Both the position numbers and the translations under genes were made by a program. The notes below the pieces were generated by a model. It did no database searches. It was not told the origin of the DNA and saw nothing but the letters and a program-made list of their open reading frames with translations. This document shows positions 57,370-64,000 of a stretch of DNA of 64,000 bases, piece by piece. Origin of the DNA: Micromonospora sp. H61 (GTDB taxonomy: Bacteria > Actinomycetota > Actinomycetes > Mycobacteriales > Micromonosporaceae). The stretch lies in contig NZ_JAGPXY010000022.1 in NCBI RefSeq assembly GCF_018070325.1, forward strand, positions 30,007 to 94,006, given 5' to 3'. Every line of letters begins with the position of its first letter. Position 1 is the stretch's first letter.

Positions 57370-58832
57370 TGCGGACCGCCGTGCCACCGGTCGCCTGTGT
57401 GGGCGAACCCCGGCTCACCGCCGGCTTCGCCGAGTACGGCCGGCTCGACCTGCTCGCGCACGAGGAGGTGCACGGACCGATCGGCCCGATGGAGCCGGCG
57501 CAGCTGCTCCAGCTCGCCGAGGGCATGCAGCTCAAAGGCAAGGGCGGAGCGGGTTTCCCGTTCGCCCGCAAACTGCGCGCGGTGCTGGAGTCCTGCGAGC
57601 GGCAGGACCTCGCCGCCGTGGTGGTCGTCAACGCCACCGAGGGGGAGCCGGCCAGCTGGAAGGACAAGGTGCTGCTGACCCGCGCCCCGCACCTGATCCT
57701 GGACGGCGCGGCGCTGGCCGCGTACGCGCTGGACGCCGACGAGATCGTGATCGGCGTGGCGGACGACGGGGTCGGCCGGGACTCGCTGATGGAGGCCCTC
57801 GACGAGCGCCGGATGCCGGTGCAGACCACGATCGTCACGGTGCCGCACCGGTTCATCTCCGGCGAGGGCGGCGCACTGGTCAACGGGATCAACGGGCTGC
57901 CGCACATCCCGCCGGGCACCAAGAAGCGCTCCAGCGACTCCGGGGTCAGCGGCCTGCCCACCCTGCTGTCCAACGCCGAGACGTACGCCCAGCTCGCCGT
58001 CGGCGCCCGACTGGGCCCGTACGAGTACGCGGCGCTCGGCACCGACGACGAGCCGGGCACCGTGCTGCTCACAGTGACCGGTGCGGCGGGCCGGCCGGCG
58101 GTGGTGGAGTGCACCGCCGGTATGCCGCTGCGCGACGTCCTCGACCTGTGCGAGGTGCCGGCCACCCAGGGCATCCTGATGGGCGGCTACCACGGCAAGT
58201 GGATCACCCCGGAGGCGGCGGAGACGGCCGAGGTCTCCCGCAAGGGCCTGGCCGCCGTCGGCGGCACCCTCGGCGCCGGCATCATCGTCCCGCTCGGTGT
58301 CGACACCTGCCCGCTCGGTGAGGCTGCCCAGGTGGTGCGCTACCTGGCCGGCGAGTCCGCCGGCCAGTGCGGGCCGTGCAAGATGGGCCTGCCGGACCTG
58401 GCCCGCGCCGTGGACCTGGCCGTCGCCGGCAGCCAACCGGCCGACGTGGTGCGCGCCGCCGCCGGCGAGGTGAAGGGCCGAGGCGCGTGCAGCCACCCGG
58501 ACGGCACCGCCCGGTTCGCGCTCTCCGCGATCGAGGTCTTCGCCGAGGACCTGCGGCTGCACAGCACCGGCGACGGCTGTGGCCGACGGGTCAAGGGCGT
58601 GATGGGGCTGCCGGGCGCACCCGACGCGAACCCGCAGAAGCTCACACTGGACTGGTCGCGCTGCGACGGGCACGGCCTCTGCGCGCACGTCGTACCGGAC
58701 TTCATCCGGCTCGACGCGAACGGTTATCCCGCCTTCCCGGCCACCCCCGTGCCGACCTGGCTGCGCGAGGGCGCGCTGAAGGCGGTCAAGGTCTGCCCGG
58801 AGTTGGCTCTCCGACTCGCCAAGGCCGAATAG
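57369..58832 (+). CDS. NuoF-like NADH-binding protein fused to a ferredoxin
   Basis: A 487-residue soluble protein. LKGKGGAGFPFARKL and NATEGEPASWKDK are the FMN/NADH-binding blocks of NuoF, and an SLBB region follows. The Fe-S motif reads ESAGQCGPCKMG, with Ala replacing the first of the three usual Cys (SCGxCxPC), plus GRGACSHP later. The C-terminal 70 residues form a small ferredoxin with RCDGHGLCAHV and KVCPEL, three Cys, suggesting a 3Fe-4S cluster. It likely feeds NADH electrons to the membrane heme protein encoded just upstream. Confidence 0.8.
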   Translation: MRTAVPPVACVGEPRLTAGFAEYGRLDLLAHEEVHGPIGPMEPAQLLQLAEGMQLKGKGGAGFPFARKLRAVLESCERQDLAAVVVVNATEGEPASWKDKVLLTRAPHLILDGAALAAYALDADEIVIGVADDGVGRDSLMEALDERRMPVQTTIVTVPHRFISGEGGALVNGINGLPHIPPGTKKRSSDSGVSGLPTLLSNAETYAQLAVGARLGPYEYAALGTDDEPGTVLLTVTGAAGRPAVVECTAGMPLRDVLDLCEVPATQGILMGGYHGKWITPEAAETAEVSRKGLAAVGGTLGAGIIVPLGVDTCPLGEAAQVVRYLAGESAGQCGPCKMGLPDLARAVDLAVAGSQPADVVRAAAGEVKGRGACSHPDGTARFALSAIEVFAEDLRLHSTGDGCGRRVKGVMGLPGAPDANPQKLTLDWSRCDGHGLCAHVVPDFIRLDANGYPAFPATPVPTWLREGALKAVKVCPELALRLAKAE

Positions 58833-58883
58833 CGAAGCCTCAGGCCCAGCAGGGGTCCCTTCCGGACCGGAACGGAGAAGCGG

Positions 58884-59516
58884 ATGCCGATCAGCAGGGC
58901 GTGGACAGGGGCCGGGCAGCTTCGCCGTGCCGCCACCGCCGGGGCGCTCGTGGTGGCGCTGCTCGGCGTTGCCGCCTGTACCGGCACCGCGCCGGGTGGG
59001 CCCGCCGCGGCCGGATCGGCCCCGGCCTCGACCGGCGCGCCGCCCACGTCGACCAGCGTCCCGCCCACGCCGACCGGCGTCGCGACCGGCGTTCCACCTG
59101 CGGCGCAGGTCCCGGACGTGCTGCGCTTCACCGGGACCACCCTCGGTGGGGCCGCGTTCGACGCGGCACAGCTGGCCGGCAAACCGGTGGTGCTGTGGTT
59201 CTGGGCGCCGTGGTGCGCCACCTGCGCCAGCCAGGCCTGGACGGTGGCCGAGATCGAACCCCGGTACCGGGACACAGTGCCGATCGTGGGCGTCGCCGGG
59301 CTGGGCGAGCGGAAGGCCATGAAGGAGTTCGTCACCGAGTTCGACCTCGGCGCGACGCCGCAGATCGAGGACACCAAGGGTGCGCTCTGGAAGCGGTTCA
59401 AGGTGACCGAGCAGAGCATCTTCGTGATCATCGACCGGAACGGCACTGTCGTCCACCACGGTTTCCTCGACGGTGAGGCGCTCACCGCCAAGGTCGCCGC
59501 ACTGGCCGGGGCGTGA
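58884..59516 (+). CDS. Thioredoxin-like (TlpA-type) lipoprotein
   Basis: A 210-residue exported lipoprotein. The lipobox is LLGVAAC near residue 32, followed by a Thr/Pro-rich linker. The redoxin domain (about 80-210) has VVLWFWAPWCATCASQAW with the CxxC site WCATC and IFVIIDRNGTVVHHGF. TlpA-like proteins reduce or oxidise disulfides outside the membrane. ATG 58884 follows GGAGAAGCGG. It overlaps the CcdA-like gene by GTGA; that protein probably reduces it. Confidence 0.9.
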   Translation: MPISRAWTGAGQLRRAATAGALVVALLGVAACTGTAPGGPAAAGSAPASTGAPPTSTSVPPTPTGVATGVPPAAQVPDVLRFTGTTLGGAAFDAAQLAGKPVVLWFWAPWCATCASQAWTVAEIEPRYRDTVPIVGVAGLGERKAMKEFVTEFDLGATPQIEDTKGALWKRFKVTEQSIFVIIDRNGTVVHHGFLDGEALTAKVAALAGA

Positions 59517-60394
59517 CCGCCACACTGCTGCTCGCGCTGACCGCCGGCATGCTCGGCGCGGTCAACCCGTGCGGCTTCGCGTTGCTGCCCGCGTACCTCT
59601 CGCTGTTGGTCGCCGGGAAGTCGGACACCCGCGGCGCGGTCGGCCGCGCGCTCACCGCGGCGGCCGGGCTGACAGTGGGGTACGTGCTGGTGTTCGGCGC
59701 GTTCGGCCTGGCGCTCGCGCCGCTGGCCGGCTGGCTGCGGCCCCGGCTGCCGTGGCTGACAGTGGCGCTCGGCGTGCTGCTGGTGGTGGCCGGCTGCTGG
59801 CTGCTCGCCGGTCGGCGGCTGCCCGCCCCCGGCTGGTCCGCCCGGGCACCCCGGCTGACCCGGTCCTGGCCGTCGATGGCGCTGTTCGGCGCGGCGTACG
59901 CGCTGGCGTCACTCGGCTGCGCCATCGCGCCGTTCCTGGCGATCGTGGTGACCAGCCTCCAGGCCGGCTCGACCGGTCAGGGGTTGGCGCTGTTCGGCGC
60001 GTACGCCCTCGGGATGGGTCTGGTGGTCGCGGTCGCCGCGCTCGGCGTGGCGCTGCTGCGCGACGGCCTGGTGGCCCGGCTGCGCGTCGCCGGTGCGCTG
60101 GTGCCCCGCCTCAGTGGCCTGGTGCTGCTGATCGCCGGCGGCTACGTCGCCTGGTACGGCCGCTACGAGCTACGCCTGGCCGCCGGCCACCGCGAAGCCC
60201 TCAACGACCCGCTAATCCAAGCGGCGTCCCACCTGCAACAAACCCTGTCCAAAACCCTGGACACCCTAGGCCCAACCCTGCTCGTAGCCGCCCTAGCGGC
60301 CCTCCTCCTAACCGCAGCCCTGCTGAAGCGCTCCCGCCCCCGCCCTGTTGATCATGAAGTTATTGCCATGACACGCCGAGGCGAGCGGCAATAA
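59513..60394 (+). CDS. CcdA/DsbD-type thiol-electron membrane transporter
   Basis: A 293-residue membrane protein with seven or more helices. It starts LLLALTAGMLGAVNPCGFALLPAYLSLLVAG, the CcdA hallmark with its first conserved Cys in NPCGF, and has the second in YALASLGCAIAPFL. It moves reducing equivalents from cytoplasmic thioredoxin to exported thiols, here to the TlpA-like lipoprotein it overlaps. The last 15 residues and the TAA stop come from palindromic element A2. Otherwise of normal length for a CcdA protein with C-terminal extension. Confidence 0.9.
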   Translation: MTATLLLALTAGMLGAVNPCGFALLPAYLSLLVAGKSDTRGAVGRALTAAAGLTVGYVLVFGAFGLALAPLAGWLRPRLPWLTVALGVLLVVAGCWLLAGRRLPAPGWSARAPRLTRSWPSMALFGAAYALASLGCAIAPFLAIVVTSLQAGSTGQGLALFGAYALGMGLVVAVAALGVALLRDGLVARLRVAGALVPRLSGLVLLIAGGYVAWYGRYELRLAAGHREALNDPLIQAASHLQQTLSKTLDTLGPTLLVAALAALLLTAALLKRSRPRPVDHEVIAMTRRGERQ

Positions 60395-60407
60395 CTTCAT
60401 GATCAAC
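60347..60407. repeat. Palindromic element, family A copy 2
   Basis: A perfect 21-bp inverted repeat (60347-60367 and 60387-60407) with a 19-nt loop, beginning GTTGATCATGAAGTTATTGC. It matches the element at 49561-49620. It supplies the stop of the CcdA-like gene (60392-60394) and lies between that gene and convergent serS. Confidence 0.9.
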
Positions 60408-60441
60408 GCCGGGAAGGGCGGGGGTGAGGGCTGGGCTGGGT

Positions 60442-61725
60442 TTAGCGGGGGGTTAGGCGGTCGGTGCCTAGGCGGTCTTGGAGGACCTTGGGGACCAGGA
60501 CGCTGCCGTCGGCCTGCTGGTACTGCTCCAGGATGGCCGGGAAGAGCCGGCTGGTGGCCAGCGCCGACCCGTTGAGGGTGTGCACGAAGCGGGTCTGCTT
60601 GCCGCCCGGCTCGCGGTAACGGATGGCCGCCCGACGAGCCTGGTAGTCGCCGGCCCAGGAGACCGACGACACCTCCTTGTACTTGCCGGTGCTCGGCATC
60701 CACACCTCGATGTCGAGGGTCTTCTTCATCGAGGCGCTGGCGTCACCGGCCGAGAGCAACGTGCGCTGGTAGTGCAGACCCAGCCCCTCGACCAGGCTCT
60801 CGGCGTGGGCGAGCATCTCCTCCAGCGCCGCGTCGGCCTGCTCCGGCAGGGTGAACTGGAAGATCTCCACCTTGTTGAACTGGTGCCCCCGCACCGTGCC
60901 GCGCTCGTCCGAGTGCGAGCCGGCCGACTCCCGCCGGTAGCAGGGGGTGTACGCGAACGCCTTCAGCGGCAGCTTCGGGGTCTCCAGGATCTCGTCCTGG
61001 TACGCGCCGAGGATCGCCGTCTCCGACGTGGGCAGCAGGAACTGGCCACGCGGAGCGGACGCCGAGTCCAGGTGGTAGACGTCGTCGTAGAACTTGGGGA
61101 ACTGCCCGGCGGCGAAACCGGCCGAATCCAGCAGCAGGTGCGGCGGGAGCAGGAACTCGTAGCCGGCCTTGATGTGCTGGTCGACGAAGTAGTTGAGCAG
61201 CGCCCACTCCAGCCGGGCGCCGACCCCGGTGTAGATCCAGAAACCGGACCCGCCGAGCTTGACCCCGCGCTCGTAGTCGACAAGGCCCAACGCGCGGCTC
61301 AGCTCCACGTGGTCGCGGACCTTCTCGATCACCGGCGGCTCACCGAAGGTCTTCACCACCCGGTTGGCTTCCTTGCCGCCGGCCACGACGTCGTCGCTGG
61401 GCAGGTTGGGCAGCTCACTCATCGCGTCGCGCAGCCGGGCCTGCACCTCGTCGAGCTGGGACTCCAGCTCGGCGAGCTGCTTACGCTCCGCCTCCGGCGC
61501 GACGGCCTGCGGCTCCTCGCCGGCCCGCTTCGCCTGCGCGTACGCCCGGGCCTCGGCCTTGCGGCGCTGCCGCTCGGCGTCGATCTCCGTGATCAGGGCG
61601 CGGCGTTCCTGGTCGAGCCGCTGGATCTCGTCCAGGGCACGGGTGACCTCGGCGGGATCCAGACGCTTCGCCAGCGCGGTCGCCACCGCCTCGCGATCCT
61701 TCCGGATCAACTCCATGTCGAGCAT
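60442..61725 (-). CDS. serS: Seryl-tRNA synthetase
   Basis: A 427-residue class II synthetase. The N-terminal coiled-coil arm (about 30-105, KAEARAYAQAKRAGEEPQAV) binds the tRNA-Ser variable arm. Motif 2 is TPCYRRESAGSHSDERGTVRGHQFNKVEIFQF and motif 3 is TLNGSALATSRLFPAILEQYQ. It charges tRNA-Ser (and tRNA-Sec where present). ATG 61725 follows GGAGCAGC. Full length for the family. No T-box or other leader structure was seen in the 97 bp upstream. Confidence 0.97.
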   Translation of the reverse strand: MLDMELIRKDREAVATALAKRLDPAEVTRALDEIQRLDQERRALITEIDAERQRRKAEARAYAQAKRAGEEPQAVAPEAERKQLAELESQLDEVQARLRDAMSELPNLPSDDVVAGGKEANRVVKTFGEPPVIEKVRDHVELSRALGLVDYERGVKLGGSGFWIYTGVGARLEWALLNYFVDQHIKAGYEFLLPPHLLLDSAGFAAGQFPKFYDDVYHLDSASAPRGQFLLPTSETAILGAYQDEILETPKLPLKAFAYTPCYRRESAGSHSDERGTVRGHQFNKVEIFQFTLPEQADAALEEMLAHAESLVEGLGLHYQRTLLSAGDASASMKKTLDIEVWMPSTGKYKEVSSVSWAGDYQARRAAIRYREPGGKQTRFVHTLNGSALATSRLFPAILEQYQQADGSVLVPKVLQDRLGTDRLTPR

Positions 61726-61822
61726 GCTGCTCCGTACGCCTCCGTCCGGGGTTCACAGGTGAACCAGCAGATGCTACCGTCGCGGGCTTTTCCTCCCGGG
61801 ACGGGGAGTGCTGGCCGCCGGC

Positions 61823-62905
61823 TCAGAGCCGGATCGGCATGAGTACCGAGTAGGTGTCCGCGTCGTCCGGTCGGCGTACCGCCAGCGGGGCGATCGGCCC
61901 GTCCAGCTCCAGCACCAGTTGCGGCGCGCCGGCCGCGTTCAGCGCGTCCAGCAGGTAACCACCGTCCACCCCGACCCGCAGCGCGTCGGTGCCCAGGTCG
62001 GCGGCGGGAAGCAGCCGCAGGCCGCCCCGGTCGTCGACGCCGAGCACCGTGACCTCCCGGGTCGTGCCGTCGTGGTCGAGGGCGACGGTGGGGGCCGCGG
62101 GGTCGGCCAGCGCGGCGCGCAGCGCGGCCACGTCCACCGGGATCCGGCGCGCGGTCGGCCGCTCACCGACGGACCTGCGCAGCAGCCGGTGGTAGTCCGG
62201 GAAGTCGTACGGCAGGGCGGCGCCGGTCAGCGTGCGGTCGGCCACTCGCACCCGCAGGTCCGCGCCCGCCACTGTCAGCCGTACCGGCCAGGTGTCGGTG
62301 GTGTCGAGCAGTGGCCGGAGCTGGTCGACGAGGGTCACCGGCACGAACACCCGCACCGGCGGCCCGTCGACGTCGGCCCCGGCCCGAGCCAGCGCGAGCC
62401 GGTACCGGTCGGTGGCGACGAGCCGGACGCCGTCGGACTCCACGTCGAACAGCACCCCGGCGAGCATCGGCAGCTCCCTGTCGACGCCGACGGCGAAGCG
62501 CACCGCGTCGAGCGCGGCGGCCAGGGCGGCGGGCGCGACCAGGAGGGTGGTGGCGGTCGGCGGGGCCGGGTCGACCAGCGCCCGGAGCCGGTCGGCCTCG
62601 CGGCGGGCGTCGCTGAGCCCGTCGGCCAGCCGGCGCAGGTGCGCGTCGAGCAGTTGGTGCACCACGGCCGGCTCGGCGCGCACCGCGGCGGCGATCTCCG
62701 GCACCGGCATGCCGATCCGGCGCAGCCCGGCCACCAGCCGGGCCGGGGCGATCTGCTCCCCGGCATACCAGCGGTAGCCGGTCACCGGGTCGACCACTGT
62801 CGGCTCCAGCACCCCCGCCGAGTCGTAGAAGCGCAGTGCGCTGACGGTCAGGCCGCTGGCCCGGGCCAGCTCGCCGATGCTGTGCAGGTCGCTCACGCTG
62901 GGCAT
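61823..62905 (-). CDS. MerR-family regulator fused to a sliding-clamp-like domain
   Basis: A 360-residue protein. Residues 8-75 are a MerR winged helix (SIGELARASGLTVSALRFYDSAGVLEP, YRWYAGEQIAPARLVAGLRRIGMPV), followed by a helix to about 115. The C-terminal 240 residues resemble the DNA polymerase III beta clamp: LPMLAGVLFDVESDGVRLVATDRYRLALA matches a DnaN repeat core and the very end DTYSVLMPIRL is the typical DnaN C-terminus (YxLMPxRL). The clamp part is shorter than real DnaN (about 370 residues), so it has two repeats rather than three. Probably a ligand-binding module. ATG 62905 follows GGGGGCAGG. Confidence 0.8.
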   Translation of the reverse strand: MPSVSDLHSIGELARASGLTVSALRFYDSAGVLEPTVVDPVTGYRWYAGEQIAPARLVAGLRRIGMPVPEIAAAVRAEPAVVHQLLDAHLRRLADGLSDARREADRLRALVDPAPPTATTLLVAPAALAAALDAVRFAVGVDRELPMLAGVLFDVESDGVRLVATDRYRLALARAGADVDGPPVRVFVPVTLVDQLRPLLDTTDTWPVRLTVAGADLRVRVADRTLTGAALPYDFPDYHRLLRRSVGERPTARRIPVDVAALRAALADPAAPTVALDHDGTTREVTVLGVDDRGGLRLLPAADLGTDALRVGVDGGYLLDALNAAGAPQLVLELDGPIAPLAVRRPDDADTYSVLMPIRL

Positions 62906-62930
62906 CCTGCCCCCTCGACCCGGTTGAGGG

Positions 62931-64000
62931 TCAAGCCGCGGGCTCCAGAGTCTCCTGCTTGAGCACCCGGAAGGTGAGCCCGGCCCGGACGAGCCGGTCG
63001 AGCAGCGCGTCACCCATCGCGGCGACCGGGGTGAGCTGGCCGGCGGTCGACGGCAGCTCGTCGAGCGCCAGGCACAGCGCCGACTCGGCGAGCATCTTCG
63101 CCGTCTCGTCGTAGCCGGGGTCACCGCCGGCGACCTCGGTGACCACCCGCTGCCCGCCGCCGGTGCCGACGAACCGGACCCGGAACCAGGACGACGCTCG
63201 CTGCTCCGCTGTGGGCCCCTGCCCGGACGCGAGCCGGCCGAGCAGCCAGCGTCGGCTGGGCGGCAGCTTCACCAGCCCGATCAGCGCGCCGAGCCCGGCC
63301 GCGCCGGCCAGCACTGTGGGCAGCCGCTTCACGGCGGCGAAGTGCCGGTAGCGGAAGTCCGGGCCGTACTCCGGGCGGGCCGCGGCCGAGCGGCGGACCA
63401 CCTGCGGGTCGAGGGTCGGCAGCGGCACCGTCCAGATGCCCAGCTCCGCCGAGCGGGCCAGCCGGCCGGGCACCGCCCGGACCCGCCGGTCGGTGGGGCG
63501 CGGCTCGACCGCCCGACGGGCCCGGGCGGCCTGGCTGGCCTGCCCGGTACGGGAGAACGCGGTGAGCGCCGAGTGGTAGGTGCCGGCGGAGAACCGGCCG
63601 CCGGCGCGCACGTACCCGTCCACTGTGATCGGGACGTCGGCGGGCAGCTGCTTGACTGTGAACCAGACGCCCAGGTCGTGCGGGACGGAGTCGAAGCCGC
63701 AGGCGTGCACCAGCCGCGCGCCGGTGCCTGTCGCCTCGGCGTGGTGACGCACGTACATGAGGTCGACGAACTCCGGCTCGCCGGCGATGTCCAGGTAGTC
63801 GGTGCCGGCCCGGGCGCAGGCCGCGACCAGCGGCTCCCCGTGGTGGATGTACGGGCCGACCGTGCTGGCCACCACCCGGGCGCTTCCCGCCACCGCCCGC
63901 AGGGAGTCGGCGTCGGTCACGTCGGCGGTGAGCAGCGGCAGCTCGGCCAGGCTCGGGTCGACAGCGGCCAGCCGATCCCGTACGGCGGCGAGGCGCTGCG
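62931..64000 (-). CDS. Saccharopine dehydrogenase-like / trans-acting enoyl reductase (5' end cut)
   Basis: The frame is open to the window end, so the N-terminus with the GxGxxG NAD-binding loop is missing. About 356 residues are visible. ARVVASTVGPYIHHGEPLVAACARAGTDYLDIAGE is the family block after the Rossmann fold, and HACGFDSVPHDLGVWF follows it. In mycobacteria similar proteins act as trans-acting enoyl reductases in lipid synthesis; a substrate is not inferable here. A hydrophobic stretch (VLAGAAGLGALIGLVKLPP) may touch the membrane. It converges on nothing; the MerR gene follows 25 bp later on the same strand. Confidence 0.8.
   Translation of the reverse strand, partial: QRLAAVRDRLAAVDPSLAELPLLTADVTDADSLRAVAGSARVVASTVGPYIHHGEPLVAACARAGTDYLDIAGEPEFVDLMYVRHHAEATGTGARLVHACGFDSVPHDLGVWFTVKQLPADVPITVDGYVRAGGRFSAGTYHSALTAFSRTGQASQAARARRAVEPRPTDRRVRAVPGRLARSAELGIWTVPLPTLDPQVVRRSAAARPEYGPDFRYRHFAAVKRLPTVLAGAAGLGALIGLVKLPPSRRWLLGRLASGQGPTAEQRASSWFRVRFVGTGGGQRVVTEVAGGDPGYDETAKMLAESALCLALDELPSTAGQLTPVAAMGDALLDRLVRAGLTFRVLKQETLEPAA

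Noticed and set aside
61726..61822. Possible T-box or attenuator before serS
   Set aside because: No stem I, specifier or antiterminator pattern could be found in 97 bp.
1..64000. CRISPR arrays, integrases, insertion sequences, replication origin
   Set aside because: No regularly spaced repeats, transposase or integrase motifs, or DnaA-box clusters were noticed on either strand.

Overview
The window is GC-rich actinobacterial DNA, most like Micromonospora or a close relative (inference). Supporting signs are near-exclusive G/C third positions, frequent GTG starts, ATGA/GTGA gene overlaps, several apparent leaderless starts behind a TANNNT -10 box, F420-type luciferase-like and SARP proteins, YtxH, DUF5753/DUF397 pairs and ricin/CBM6-tailed secreted enzymes. 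No rRNA, CRISPR array, intact insertion sequence or replication origin was seen.

Layout. 1-6795: a tightly overlapping plus-strand operon of the ebo type (UbiA-like EboC end, TIM-barrel isomerase, EboA, TatD-like EboB, EboE, phosphodiesterase EboF) closed by a polyprenyl synthase. 7014-13879: a sugar-oxidation region with two large secreted multidomain proteins (PQQ-type sugar dehydrogenase; ThuA/DUF1080) sharing CBM6-ricin tails, a truncated histidine kinase and a second TIM-barrel isomerase. 13944-18341: YtxH protein, tRNA-Asn, MMPL transporter, FAD oxidoreductase, tRNA with CAU anticodon. 18451-27000: an accessory region behind that tRNA with a FitA/VapC-type toxin-antitoxin pair, decayed regulators, palindromes around a mini-ORF, a sigma factor-EAL phosphodiesterase operon, a GyrB-like hypothetical, a TMEM175-type channel and unknown genes. 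27040-36187: DHFR-like reductase, membrane protein, GlxA-type regulator, SARP regulator, two related secreted proteins, and a HAD protein fused to an Imm21-like domain. 36382-43154: NDH-2-like oxidoreductase with an ECF41-like sigma factor, an HTH/MFS pair and a divergent TetR/aldo-keto reductase pair, the last two with clear palindromic operators. 43731-52661: Ig-like protein plus glycosidase-like protein, ArsR with a frameshifted SRPBCC gene, LLM oxidoreductase, alditol oxidase, site-2 protease, a second toxin-antitoxin pair and an alpha/beta hydrolase. 53018-64000: L,D-transpeptidase, secreted alpha-amylase, a four-gene membrane redox operon, serS, a MerR protein fused to a sliding-clamp-like domain, and a saccharopine dehydrogenase-like gene cut by the window end.

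The most notable systems are the ebo-plus-polyprenyl-synthase operon, the putative NADH-to-exterior electron-transfer operon (55756-60394), the HAD-Imm21 and MerR-clamp fusions, the SARP-adjacent secreted repeat proteins, and a set of palindromic elements found at convergent gene ends, three of which supply the stop codon of a neighbouring gene. All family assignments are from reading the sequence; no database search was run.
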